This document shows, one piece after another, positions 37,292 through 50,095 of a stretch of DNA of 64,000 nt (its first letter is position 1; each line of letters begins with the position of its first letter). The translations under genes and the position numbers were made by a program. The notes under the pieces are model-generated. The model was not told the origin of the DNA, did no database searches, and was given only the letters and a program-made list of their open reading frames with translations. This stretch comes from Formicarius rufipectus (lineage: Eukaryota > Chordata > Aves > Passeriformes > Formicariidae), in NCBI GenBank assembly GCA_013399695.1, contig VXAU01003156.1:1562219-1626218 (forward strand). The letters are read 5' to 3'.

Positions 37292-39421
37292 TTTTTTTTC
37301 TGAGTGAATTTCTGTATCGCGCTTTAGAAGCAGCAGCTATTTTTTTCCTCTTCAATATTTTTTCTCTGTAAATAATATTTTAAAACAGTCTAGTATGAGT
37401 TATTAGTATAGAACAAAATATTAGCATAGCAATTATTATATTTAAAAAGGAATATGGTATCATTCCTTCATATTTTTCATGTTATGTATCTCTTGGTTTC
37501 CTTTTAATTAAAATTATCTGCACTTAGAATGTCCATAGAGGATAGGGAGCAATAGAGTCAAAATGATAAGTGATAGAATGTAAATTTTAATTAAAAAACA
37601 TCACTCTGTTGACAAAAACCTCAAAGCAATTCTGTAACAAAATGTATTTGCTATTTCAGCAGCCTGGAGGTGTTGGTTCCCTACGGGCCTCACCCAGGAA
37701 TCATCACATGGCCCTTCCTCCAAGCAGCAAAAGGCTGTTCCCACAGGACAGGGAGTACTCCAAGAGCAGGGAGAAGAGGAGTGGCTGCTTCTGGATGTCA
37801 GTGACAGTGGATTATGCACAAGAACTGCAGAGGAGCCAGTCCCAGTTTAGGGGACCAGAAGTGTTTGGGTGCCCCCTTAATGTGCTGGTGACACCAAGGG
37901 CAGCAGTGCCATTTGGGGAAGAGTTGTGGAAATGTGAAAGTCATCTGCAGTCCAAAAAGGATCCGGACAGCAGCACCCTGTGGTCCATGGTCTTGCTGCC
38001 GCATCACTACGTGTGAGAGATGCAACAGCCTCTCCTGGTTCTCAGGTGAGCAGGGGCAGTTCACTCAGTACCTGGCACACAGAAAACACACCTTTGTGTC
38101 ACAGAGCCATGAGTGCTCCTCAAGCCAGCATTGCTGCTACGTGATAGTGTGGAAATAGCACGGGAACCTCACCAGTAGTGAGTGTTTCACACACTTCAGG
38201 ATGCCACAGGGAAAGCCATTCTAATGCAATTCTGACCCCTGACTCCCTGTCCAGCCCATCCCCTCGCAGCTGAGGCTCGTGAGGATGTTCTCTCAGCTGC
38301 CTCTGGAATATCCAATACAGACCAGTTTGAAATGAGAAAGGAGAAACAGACCACGGGTTGTATTATACATTCCTATCTGATTCTGCCTCGCAGGCAGATA
38401 AGCTGCAGTCATAGCTACATTTCAGTGAACTCGTTGTGGTAGGAAGGAAAAATTATTTCAGCATCAGAAAAGCTGGAACTGCTCCACAGATACTAATTCA
38501 AAACTGTCTCCTGCCCAGATGAATGCTTAGGAGAAATAAAAGCAAGCTCTGAGCTTGCAGGTAATCACATTACACATCACCAGAAAGCTGTTGCTTGCTT
38601 AGATTTCATTCAGACACACTGGCTTCATTCTCATGATTTATGGAACTGCAGAAATCTCCACAGATTTCTTCCCCCCTCTTAGCCCTCTGGTTTAAATTTA
38701 ACACAGTAAGTTAAGCTGAGAAACTTGGAAGGTAATTTACTTTGCTAATATTAAACCAAAGGGGGAAAAAATCGATTTTTTGTACCCTAGAAGGAAAAAA
38801 GAAAATCAAACTGTTCTTCTGTCTTAAATACTAACTGAAACCATCCCTTCCAGATAGAAACTATCAGTAAGATAAGCTTAAGTTTCTCATCTGCCCTTGG
38901 CAAAACAGAATTACTGTCATTCCGAGGGATCCTGGCAGGAATCACAAAATGCAGAAGCACAAAGACATTACAGGAAAAGTTCAACATGTCAGACTGTTTT
39001 ACTGAAAAAGTAAAGCCCACAGAAAGGAATCTCTGCAAGGAGAAAAGTAGCCAGGTCAGGGAAGAAAACTTAATTAAGTTCTTAGGGAAGTTTCTGCTGA
39101 CTCTCCCATACAGGTTGGCCTGACAAGGCACCCCCACTTTGTGGAGCAAAGGGTTATCAAACAAATCCAAACATTTTGTCAGGGTTTACTGTAACCCTCC
39201 AAGGAGTACAAGGCATCCTGGCATTGGGATACTTCTGGAGTCACTGCACATCCACAACTTGGAAACATCACTCATTTATCAAAGAATCAAAAACTGGGAC
39301 CACAAATTACCTCTTGCTTTTTATCTGCTAAGTGAAATTTAGTTGTGACTAGACACAACATTACTTAACCATCAGATATGCCAAAGTGCCCTAAAGGCCT
39401 TGGGTACATTATACACTTGAT
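37292..39421. other. Unannotated non-coding stretch
   Basis: AT-rich to about 37600, then ordinary. Frames reach 135 codons (plus, 37609-38016) with no recognised domain. No repeat or gene is called. Confidence 0.5.
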
Positions 39422-39435
39422 GTTGCCATGGCAAT
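39422..39435. promoter_or_regulatory. Near-perfect X-box palindrome (possible RFX site)
   Basis: GTTGCCATGGCAAT differs at a single terminal base from the palindromic X-box GTTGCCATGGCAAC bound by RFX proteins, which drive ciliary and MHC class II genes. No CpG island or promoter elements are seen beside it, so it could be a distal element or chance. Confidence 0.4.
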
Positions 39436-40470
39436 AATGGTTCTGATTTAAGAAGTGATAGGCAGCAACCTGTCACAGTGTCATTCTCCAGCATCCCAGG
39501 GGAGCTGTGGCACTGAATGTAGGCTGAAATGCCTCATTGCCATTCCTGTGAGTCTTCCATCTCCAGGAAGGCTTTGCTGATGCAATCCTGACTCCACTGC
39601 TGTGTTTTCTGATGCCTTTTGTACTATCATTCCATGCAGTTTACTGTGGGATTTACTACCACTGATGACTGGAAAACCAACTTATATTATACTCTTTATA
39701 AAACCTGTAACTCTTGGCCTGGGAGATGCAGCCACAGAACAGGCCTGCTTAGAACAGAGATGGCTGATTCCTGCTTTGAATCTCCTCAACGGTGCCCATA
39801 CAGACGAGACTCCAGAGTTCAACTAAACTGGAAACAGAGTGACAGTACTGGGATTCTTCTGCTTGACATGTTTTCAGATGCTTATTTTTCATAGGTCACA
39901 GTCTTACTCTGCTGCATTCAAATGTGAAATTGTGAGCATAAGGACCCTGCCACAGTAAAAAAAAAAGCAACTTCACCAAAGGTTTCCTAACTCTAAAGAC
40001 AGTACAAGTTGTAGGCAAGCCATATTTGTAAATACATTGTTGCTCCTTCTGGTAAATTTTTAATATTTATTTTTTGGCTATTGCCACATCCTGGATCCTT
40101 GCCAGAATCACAAATTGTTCCCCAGTTATTTCTGCTGTAAAACATTCCACCCCATGCCAGGGACTGCTGAGCACCCCATGCAGGGTCAGAAACCACACCT
40201 GCACTGACAGCTCCTTCTCTTCCTGCCCCAGCACAGGGCACCACACATGTAAAACTTTCAGGCCTCATCTGATGGAGGTATAAGTTCCTATTTCATCCCT
40301 AATAACAGTCTCATTTCTAACTCATTGAAAAATGAGTAGACCACTAGGAATGGTTATGCTTTTCAGCCCATTTGATTTCTTTCTTTCACTGGACTGTATT
40401 CATTAGTCCTGCTGATGCTGCTGTAGCTGAAATCACATCAACACTTTCCAGGAATTCATTATATAACACC

Positions 40471-40535
40471 AGGCCAGATCCTCAGCTAGTGAAAAATCTG
40501 TATTCCTATTTCTGCTTCATTCTATTTTACAAAAG
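40471..40535. repeat. Probable ancient sauropsid interspersed repeat
   Basis: 'ggccagatcctcagctagtg' followed by AAAAATCTGTAT matches, from memory, the end of an old interspersed repeat widespread in turtles, crocodilians and birds (GGCCAGATCCTCAGCTGGTGTAAATC). The match fades after about 50 bp. A further string 'ggacttcaacggaac' near 40950 may be another scrap of the same kind of element. It is a fossil with no coding capacity. Confidence 0.55.
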
Positions 40536-41821
40536 ATTGCTTTAATGATAGAGGAAAGGACAGAGAGAGGCAGGAAGCCTTTTTGCAGGCTCAGAACACT
40601 GATATGAGAATTATGCTATCTGACACTTGCAGCTTTCAGTTCCTTGCCCCAAAGGTACCCAGCGGCTCCCCAGGATGTGCCTTTCATTTTGAGCTGTTGG
40701 TTTCCTTTGTACCAGCAGCTCTGCCTGGCCTTCCCTCAGCCAGCATCCCATCTCTGATGGGAAGCCATAAGGAACATTTTTTTCACCTAAGCAAAATTTT
40801 CCTTCCAACCTTCAGGGTGTTTCCAAAGGAGGATTGATGTTCAGGTTTCCAATTCAGTGTTAAGCCAACTGGCTAGTTTCTCTGTCTTTATTCCCTGGAT
40901 GATTTTTGATAGAAATCCTCAACTGCTGCAAAACTGCAGAACGCCCTGGACTTCAACGGAACTTTGCCATTTTGTATCCATTGAAGATTTGACCTGTCTG
41001 GAAAGGATAAGTTTTAAATCATCTTAAGGGAAATAAAACCCAGGAAGTGACTGGCGAAGTATTTCTCCTTTTCTGCAACTTCATGCACTCTGGAGGAAAA
41101 CCTTAAATACAGAATTATAACACACTGTTAAAATACCTATCTGTCCAGCAATTCAATAGCCTGCAAAATTACCAGGGCTTGTTCAGAAAGCAAACAGAAA
41201 AAAATACACAATTCCAATCAGGTTTTCCTACCACTCCAGTACTTTCCAGTTAACATCCAATCTGCTGTTTACATGCACAGAAGACTGAAGTTCATCTCAT
41301 GTGCTTGAATCAAATAACAGCCTCAACAGCAGAGTGCAATGGCATTTGATTCCAGGGCTTTCATCTCCAGTAGTTTATTGTCCCCTCTGCCAAAAATATC
41401 ATTTGGTTCAACTCACTTGGGGAAAAGAAAAAACCCACCTGCTGGTGTGTTCTACAGCAAACACTATTTCCTCTTGGTATCAAGGATGTCTGAACTCATG
41501 TTTACTTTTTTATTTTTAATCATAGTAAAAATTGCCTCCATTTTTTTTTCAGTCTGGTTTTCTCTGGTGTATGCACAAAATTTTGATTCACCTTCTTTTT
41601 CACTCCTGTGGCATCTTTCCAAAACACACAAGGTTTAAGGGCTTGCACTCAGATATTTATTTGCTGCAACCCCCAGGGAAAGAACAACGTAATATTGTTC
41701 CAACCTGGGAGCACACAGGGAACTTAAACAGCAAAGTAAACCATCACTATTTACTTTCTAATCCACTGCTCTTCCCAGCCCTGGCAAGGGAAGATGCTTG
41801 GCCCACAGAGCAGTTTGGGCT
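40536..41821. other. Unannotated non-coding stretch
   Basis: No gene is recognised. Frames are under 110 codons, apart from the start of a 201-codon frame at 41532 that runs into CR1-derived sequence. Confidence 0.5.
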
Positions 41822-41935
41822 GTGGGCAGGGACACCTTCCACTGCACCAGCTTGCTCTAAGCCCTGTCCAGCCTGGCCCAGCTCCTCAAGGACAGCACTG
41901 CTTTCCCCAGGGCACTGTTCCAGCTGCTCTGGCCT
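41822..41935 (-). mobile_element. CR1 LINE fragment (3' UTR)
   Basis: The string 'gggcagggacaccttccact' followed by GCACCAGCTTGCTC and 'gccctgtccagcctggccc' is the reverse complement of the standard CR1 3' UTR. The rest, including 'ctgttccagctgctctgg', is more degraded. It is a short internal piece without the CR1 tail. It explains part of the 201-codon plus frame across 41532-42137, which is therefore not a gene. Confidence 0.75.
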
Positions 41936-44713
41936 GTGTGTTAGAGGAGGAAGCACCATGACTGTGTCCAGGGGATGCAGAACAGCCATTGTAGAGGCAG
42001 AAAGAAGACAAGATTACCAGTTTTGCCCTTCTACTGCAAAGAGGCCCACTAAAATCAACGAGGATAGCCACAAACTGAGCTACCAGTTGCACAACATACA
42101 GAATCCAACTTTAGGAATTTTATCTCATGTTTTGTAATCCAAATGTCATTTTGGTGATTGCTGTGAGTCACTTATTTCTTTTGCTTTGCAAATGGATTGC
42201 TGCTCCTTCTTGGAGTTCCAGCTTGGTAGTTTCCTCTTTCTACCCAGTGCCTTTTCCTGACTGGTGACAGGCAGTTCAGACTGAGGGGGCTGTGGGACTT
42301 CTGCCCAGATGGTGGGTTTGTGCCCTGTGGTCTGTACTGCTCTTCCCATCCCAGCATTGCATTCCTTCCTCACAGTGTCAGACACCTCTGCCCTACTCCA
42401 AAGAGGATGCCCCATGCTCTGGCCAGGGACTGTGAACCATCACACTCATAAGGGCAGTAAAAGAGAGAAGAGAGTCCAACACGCCTTAGAGGTGCAGGTA
42501 TTTGGTCATGCAAACTGCCCACAGGAGCATGAGAATCTGGACTGCCGGATTCCAGGAGCAGATTCCTCAGCCATGGTCATTCCTTTGTAAGTAGAATAGT
42601 TTTTATATTATAGCAAACTTTGAACTTAATTAAAACCCTCAATTATCAACTTTTAAGAAAATAGTAAATCCATAATACAAGCTTTGAAACGAATTTGAAT
42701 GCTAAACTAGAAGTTTGCAACCTCAGATGCTCCGATGTCCTAAACTAGTACAGTCTTTCCACCAGTCTGCAGACCTCAAAGAAGGCTTTTACAATCCCTT
42801 AACTCTGTGTTCAAAAAGATGACAGCACACTTCAATTTAACCCTACAAAGCACCAGTGCCCTCACCTGCCACTCCCCCAGCACAGCACATCATCCAGGTG
42901 AGAGCCCGTGCTCTGCAGACATGTTGGACCCTGCCTGCAGTGAAGAGCTCCTTCCAGTGAGGTTCCCCAGCACTGCAAAGGCCAAGCCATATCCCAAACA
43001 TTCAGCATCCCACCTGCACAGTGTCACACAGAGGCAAAAATTCAGGAAGAACTCTAGGGAAAAAGAAAGCATTACCTTGAAAAGCTGTGTGTGAGCTCTA
43101 CTGCAGGACTATCAGTTTCTCTGTCTTTAAACCCATCACTGGACAACTATAAACCTGGTTTTTTTGCTGATTACATAGGATATAAATCTTAAAGTAAGTA
43201 TTTAACATTGGTGTTAGAAGGGGAATGAAATGCACTGCCTCGAAGTATAATAGAATTAAGCACTTTCTGACTAATTTATAATACTTATGACCATTTTATT
43301 CCTTCTGTCAGGGTGAAAATGCTACATGATGGAGAACATTTTGAAAAAGAAGAAAGTTTGTGAGCTCCATCATATATAAATATACAGTAAACATTTGATT
43401 CTATTTTTATTACTTTGAAGTTATTTAGTAACAAAATGTAATGCAATTACTTTGCTTCAATCATTGACTCAGACACTCCAGGTTACAAGACTAAATAAAA
43501 GTCTCAGCACTGACAATATAGTCATTGGATTCCCTCCTGAAAGAAAAACATTTGTAGAGTATCTGAGTATTTCCATTTGTTATGCAGGTTCAGGGACTGC
43601 TATCTGTGAGACACTGTACTTTTGAGTCTGCTGTGCATACTGACAAGATGGTTTCAGAGTTGATATAAACTGTGTTTTAATTCTGAGAACTCTGTCAGCC
43701 TTTTGAATTATTTATATGATGTCATTTACCTACTACAATCGAGTTTGACAATTCCAGATTTAGGATCACACATAAACCACCCTTTCTTTTACAATATTAA
43801 CACCACAGCTTTGTGGCACTTCTAAAAACTCCAGATGTAATCAACACACTTCACATTTGGGTCTGCAAAGCAGAAGGAGTTGCTACAGCCCCATGGGATT
43901 CCACTTCTGGTTAGTTTACTGAAAAACATGCACACATTTTAAAAAAAGAAGCTATCTCAGTTCATAAAAGCCTGGCAGTGATTGCAACTTCTTTGTTCTG
44001 ATTTCTCATGCCCCTATATTTGTGAGGCTCTGATTTGGGCTGGGCTGGGTAGCAGTTGTACCCAGTTGTACTCAGCCACTTGTACCCAGGTGATTTGGAC
44101 AAAGCTCCAGCCCTGGCCTTTGTTGGGTCAAATTAACAAAAATCATACAATCTCAGTAATTTCTTTAGTGAGGACAATGTGCTGAAATGGAACTGACATT
44201 CCTCTGGCACACAATAGGTGAGGAAAAAGCCAATGAAAGGAGTCTAGCCCTGACTTTAAACTCTGATTGCAGTCTCCAACATAGCATGCACCTGGGAAAA
44301 AGAACACTCATCAGTCATCACATTTAATGCTCAGTCTAACATAGAATTGAAAAGAATGTGTTAACAGAATGTCAAGCTTGCTGCTGACTTGAAAAAAAAA
44401 AGTTATCTGCTGCTTCTGTGCTAAAAATGGTTCCACTGTGAGGGGTGAAGCAGCTCAGTATTTCCAGTACTACAGCAGGTTTAAAAAACCCTCAGACATT
44501 CTTCATCTAGGAGGGCTTAACTGACACCAGCAAACAGAGAGACCATTTGTAAATCTGGGCTCCAATTCAAATACAGCAAACACAGACACACTAAATTTAA
44601 AGATAGTTTTAAAGTGCAGTTCTGAAGTGGTTTTACTCTTGTATAACAGTAGGAATAAGGAAGGCCATTCCACCAGACTTGGCTCTAAATGACTCTATTA
44701 AAGGCAAGCACAC
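41936..44713. other. Unannotated non-coding stretch
   Basis: No gene is recognised. A short phrase with imperfect repeats of 'cagttgtac' / 'cttgtaccca' lies at 44057-44092. The rest is unique-looking and CpG-poor. Confidence 0.5.
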
Positions 44714-45045
44714 ATCACCATCATCATCAAATTGTTTGGGTTAGAAGGAACCTCAAAGCCCATCTCATTCCACTCCCCTGCCCTGGGCAGGGACACCTCC
44801 CACCAGTCCAGGTTGCTTCAAGCCTCATCCAACCTGGCCTTGGAGACTTCCAGGGATGGGGCAGCCACAGCTTCTCTGGGCAACCTGTGCCAGGGCCTTC
44901 CACCCTCACAGGGAAGAATTTCTTCTCAATATCTAATCTAAACCTACTGCGTTTCAGTTTAGAGCCATTCTCCTTATCCTGTCACTGCATCCCCTTGAAG
45001 TCCTTCTCCATCTCTCTTGTAGGCACCTGCTGCTTTATCAGTTGT
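44714..45045 (-). mobile_element. CR1 LINE 3' end, reverse orientation
   Basis: The 3' terminus is at the left, where a degenerate (CAT)n run at 44714-44729 takes the place of the usual tail. It is followed by the reverse complement of the CR1 UTR: 'ttgtttgggttagaaggaac', 'gggcagggacacctcccac', 'catccaacctggccttgga', 'ggggcagccacagcttctct', 'gggcaacctgtgccagg' and 'tctcttgtaggcacc'. It covers about 330 bp and is well preserved, so probably of similar age to the 10.4-kb copy. Plus and minus frames (136 and 60 codons) inside it are repeat-derived and not genes. Confidence 0.93.
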
Positions 45046-48000
45046 CTTGGACTTAAAGATCAACATCATTCAAGAAAGTATTTTGGAATTTCTGTGTAGA
45101 CAGGAACAACAGCCTCTAAAAATCCTAAATTAGTTTTGCAGAGAGAACACATGGTTCATAAATATCTCAGCTTAAAAGATACATCACGTGTAGTCGCATA
45201 TGTTGGGTAATAATTAGAACCCAATTAAGTAGGACACCAAAGGAATCTCTGCAATTTTATTTATGATATTAACTTGGAAGATTCTTTTCCCCAGCTGTGT
45301 AAAAGACATTAAGGCTATTTATCATCCTGGTAGCAATATGATAGTTTTCTACAGGGACATATGGAACTAAACTGAGCTTGTATTTTCTAGGTATGACTTT
45401 TAAAAACAAATCTATTCAGATTTGGTTTCATTTCCATCAAATTTTTTCAGTCATCAAATCCATCACTGCTTTCCTGAATGAGCTAAACATCTCAATTCAG
45501 CCAGAGCAGGAAGCACTGTTTAATTCAAAAGCAGCACAGGTAAGAGGACCAAGATCCCAAAAGCATAAGTACAAGAATGTTTCCCTAACCACAGTCACAG
45601 CTTTGAGTCCTGAATTTCTACTAGATTTGCTTTCTTCTTTGGTTTTGTGTTTTGAAATCAGGCTCTGAATCAGCTCTTATATTTATCTTTTCTGTTCAAA
45701 ACAGATCAAATTTGACATTGAGTTCTTTTGAAGACACTATTCTGGTCTCATGTTTAGAACACACAGCTCAGTGTATTCATTGGAGTGACTTGATAAGTGC
45801 ATGAAGCTTGTACTTTCAAACCCAAACATTTGGAGGCATGTACAACAAAACTGGTTTAAATTAATAGAAATATTTCCTCAGCAACAGTGGTTTGGCCTAA
45901 AGAACAGAAATAAATTAATCAAGTTCACTTTGGAAATGTTGACTAGAGGATAATATGGAGGAGTTTTGGTGAATCAGAAACTGATCTTATGTATTGCCAC
46001 TGCTCTAAACATACATTTAACTTACTTTTCTCTTTAGCTTCTCTGTTACTATGTCAAAATCAAGAATCCATTTTTGACATATGTTAAAAATCTTCAAACT
46101 TAATTAAAACTCTTAGAACTGAAAGCAGTTCAGATCTGCAGGTAACAGTGAAGGTCAGTGCAGTAAGAGATACCCACGTCAGCACTAATTCTGCTGCTCA
46201 GCTGATGTGAAGAAAAGCTTTGCCCATTTTATAACACTACAGGGGTTGAAGGAGCAGCAGTTTCAGATTTAAGTGTGCAGGACATGACAACCAGTCCAAA
46301 GTAGTTAAGTTCACACTTCAGAAACTCCCTCCCTGAGCTCTCACTACATTTCCTGGTTTATACTCACTGTTTCTCCAGTAGTGTGCAGCTTGAAGAAAAA
46401 CTGTCTTCAAGTCTGAAAGGCTGTAGTCTTGCTGCTTGTTTCTTGGAGCAGATGCATCAAGATCCTGCCTTCCAAGCTGTCCATTCTTAAGCGAACACTG
46501 ATGTTTCTACAAGATGTAAATGCACAGTTTTGTTAAAATACACACCATGCACAGGACATGGGACTAAACATTATAACTAAACAATGTTATTATGTTGAAT
46601 GACTTTATATCATGATTTAATCCTTTGCTGGCCATCAGTTTTTATTTAATGTGCCAATGGTTGCACTGTAAACAAGTATAATGAAGCTGAAAGATATGTC
46701 AAAGGAAAGGAAACATTATAAACATGGAACAAAAGTGGATGTGCCTTTGGGGACAGAGATCTCTGTGGACTACTTACAGTTGGAAGGGAGTGCTGAACTA
46801 AAGACAGAAACACAAGATTGTGCTCTTGAGCATCTGCATAAGATAGCTGAGTACAGGGGTCTTCAGCATAAACATTTCTAGAAGTTCAGAGTTATTTGGA
46901 ACAAATACTAAAGGCATATGAAAAGTTGACACGTTTTGCAGCCCACAGACTTTTAAAACCCACTGCTGATTTTAGAAACTGAAGTACATACATACATTTC
47001 TTCCAAATGACTATTTTTGAGTCAAACCTTTTCAGGACATGATATAAACCCTTGAAACCAGGAGTTTATAATGAGAACACCATCAGGCTCTTAACTAAAG
47101 TGGTGTGATTGGTGCAGCTACAAGGGAAAAATTATATCTACTTTATATCTCTCTCAGAATGAAATAGCCATACCTAAGCAAATCCATGCAGAAAAGGTCG
47201 TAAAAATAAATTCTGTGAAAAAGATTCCCAGGGATGGAATGAAGAATTAGAGGTAAAATTAATTCCTGTAGGCAAGATCAAAGGGATGAAGGCCTTACCT
47301 GAGCAATGGGGGTATTGCTTGTGCTTCCTGTGCTTGGATCCAGCAGCAGCACCACAGTGAGCAGCTCTGCTCTGCAGCACCTGAGGAGTCAGAAGCAAAG
47401 GAGCTGTGCAACTTAAAAGGTGCTGTACAGGTTAAACTGATGCCTAAATAGCCTGCAAAAGATTTTCAAAACAACATGAGTGGAGATAGAGAGAGAGAGA
47501 GAAAGAAGCCCCCTTCCTGGAAGCTTCCAGGGTGCACAACAAAAGGACTTGTGTCAGCCAAATGTTACAGTTTTTATCACTTTCAGCAATTAATATATGT
47601 GATATCTATAGCCAACCTGTGGTACCATTTTCCCCTGGTGCCCACTCTTAGAATGCCTCAGAACTGCCCCACTGAGCCCCTCCAAGGGCTCTGAGCTGGT
47701 TCTCCTGTTTTGACTACAAGCTATCTCATTGTCTCAGTTGGAGTTCTTGCAGGTGTCTAACAGAAGTTCAGCAATGTGTGGGAAAGTGCTCGGTAGCTTC
47801 TGAATGCCACCTAAAATGTGAGAAACTTAGAAAAAGTGATTCAACTTCTATAACTCTATGAAAATCTACAAAATACACTGTAAAACCCTTAGGCATCAAT
47901 ACAAAGCAGTGGCAGAAGGGACATGTGCAGGGCTTTCCCTGACCTCCCTCTCAAGCCCCTCTGAGGCCTCCCTGCTATGTGTTTGTAGAGGTGCAGGTGG

Positions 48001-49420
48001 GCAGGGAGGGGTGACATCCCTGCTCTGAGGTGGAGGACACAGTCACACCCTTTGGCTGCCTTAATGTTTGGAAGAACAGCACAGTGCTCTCCCCCTGCCA
48101 TCCCCATCCCACATCTCACATGGCCCTGCTGGTTCACTGTCACTGCTGGTGCCCAGGAGTGTCCCCCAGCTTGGTTTTCAGAGGCAAATGTCAAAGTTGA
48201 AGTGCAAATTATTTACTGCTTCCAATACTGGCATATTAATGACCTGCTACAGAGAGTGTGGCCCTTCCTCCAGGCTGTGGGTGATGTTTCTTTACCAAAG
48301 AAGCTGTGAGAACTGTTTGGAGAGGAACACAAGGTAAGGCAGGTGCCCTGTACAGTTTGTTTCCTCTTCTCTGTGCTGGTATTTATTTCAGAAGCATTGT
48401 TCAGCTCACTACCAGATTTTGCAACCTAACCCCGAGACAGCTGAAAAGGTCAATTAGAAGAACATTTCCTACAATCAAATTCCATTCCACAAAATCACTC
48501 ATCACAAACAGATGAAAGAGGATAATCATTAGTGTAAATTGTGCATTCAGCTAGGCTTGAGGCTTTGCCAAAAGATTGATGTAGGAAGAGCTGCAGAGGT
48601 ACCAGAAGGCAATGTGCTGCTTGGAGCACAAATTCCTTCTCACCCTTCCTGTTTGGTGGACAAATGCTTGTTTGCCATGGCACACAGCTCCCAAAATCCT
48701 GGGAGAGAAAATCTCTGCTCTGCTGGAGCACACAGCCCTGGAGCACCCACCTCTGAGTGGGGAGGTTATCCACATCAGCAGAGTCATTGCAATTACCAGG
48801 TTGAGGACTTCTGATCCTCCAGCAGTTTTGAGACAGGATGTTCTTTCAAGCAGTGTAGCCACCTACTTGTAGCTTCCACTTTAGACATTTTCTTTTTTAA
48901 GCACTTATGAAGGCCCAGAATTCAAAACTCTCCCAAAGACTTGGGGATGGGAACTAAAATCAGAAGAGGCAATCCTTCAGACTTTTGTACCTGGTACTTC
49001 CTGATAACTAGACTGAGTTTAATTGTCTTTGTAGTCAGAAAATAAAGCAACATGAGAAAGACAGTGTCACACAATTTGAAAAGGCCTGCAGGAAGAAGAA
49101 ATGAGAGTGATCAGGAAGAAATGAAGACTTCAGAGCAGTCTGAGACATTGCCCAAGCAAAGTGTGGGGGTCAGTACATGGAGTACAAGTCCCAGACCCCT
49201 CCACTCAGGAAAGCAGCTCTTGTCAAGGCCAATTTTATTTTCTAGACTGATCCTTAATTCCTGCAGCCCAGGAGAGTAAATACCCAGCACACACGCACCC
49301 CTTGCAGGGGGTGTAACTAAGCAGCCCAAACCACCCCTCTGTCACTGCTGGGAGAGGTGAGGGATCAGAGCTCAAGGGAAGCCCTGTCCTGGGAGGTGGC
49401 CTTTGTGGAAGGAGGTCTGA
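45046..49420. other. Unannotated non-coding stretch
   Basis: No gene is recognised. A CACAAG|GTAAGG string near 48327-48338 looks like a splice donor, but the sequence before it has an in-frame stop and no clear acceptor. A (GA)n run lies at 47486-47506. Confidence 0.5.
47486..47506. repeat. (GA)n microsatellite
   Basis: A short GATAGAGAGAGAGAGAGA-type purine run with one interruption. Confidence 0.75.
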
Positions 49421-49461
49421 CCTCTGGTAGATCCATGGGGAAAGGCCTCTGGTAGATCCAT
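49421..49461. repeat. 25-bp tandem duplication
   Basis: CCTCTGGTAGATCCAT occurs at 49421-49436 and again at 49446-49461. The exact 16-bp copies suggest a recent local duplication. Confidence 0.85.
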
Positions 49462-50022
49462 AGTCATCAGACAGAAGGTAGAATAGATTCTCTGCATTAA
49501 AAATAGTCTCAAAGTTACACTGGCATTCATTTAATTGTGCTGTGGGTGTTTGGGATTTACTTTTTTTTTTAAGAAAAAATTAATGGGCTGTATTTCTTCC
49601 CAAGATAAATTGTATGTGATATGAATTTCATCAATTAATTAGAAGTTCATATAATCAGAGAATAAGGTGATTCTGGCTGCATTTGCAGCTTATAAATAGT
49701 TGGCAATTTGCTAAAATATGAAAACTGCTTTGTTACATTTCCTTACCTTTTTATTCACCAAGAAATCAGTTATATATTGGAACTACAAAAATAATGGTAC
49801 ATTTAAAATAAGATTTATTATACTGCCCTATGAAATATGCCCAAGAAGTTTTCAGAAGCCACCAATGGAAACAGAAACCAATCCTGTACACAGGTGGCCA
49901 GAAAAATAATTCTCATTCAAGAAAAATCTCAGAAAAACTGGAAGTCTGTTTTCCTCCCATGTTTTCTGTGAAATCCCTATAGATGCTAGAGCTTAAAAAT
50001 CTAAGAAATCTTTATCAGGATT
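49462..50022. other. AT-rich unannotated stretch
   Basis: AT-rich sequence without a recognisable gene or repeat other than a T10 run near 49560. Confidence 0.5.
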
Positions 50023-50095
50023 TTCACAGAATCACAGAGATTTTTGTAGTTTGAAGGATTTAGGGTCTATTTGACAGCTATCCAACTTAGTTGAT
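50023..50095 (-). mobile_element. CR1 LINE 3' terminal fragment
   Basis: 'tcacagaatcacagaga' followed by TTTTTGTAGTTTGAAGGATTTAG is a degraded reverse complement of the CR1 3' tail and terminal UTR (TCACAGAATCACAGAATGG then TTTGGGTTGGAAGG). Only the last 70 bp are present. Confidence 0.7.

Noticed and set aside
41532..42137. 201-codon open frame on the plus strand
   Set aside because: Part of it is the reverse complement of a CR1 3' UTR (41822-41935), so it is repeat-derived and not a gene.
48327..48338. Splice-donor-like CACAAG|GTAAGG
   Set aside because: The preceding frame is closed by a stop and no convincing acceptor or coding exon precedes it.
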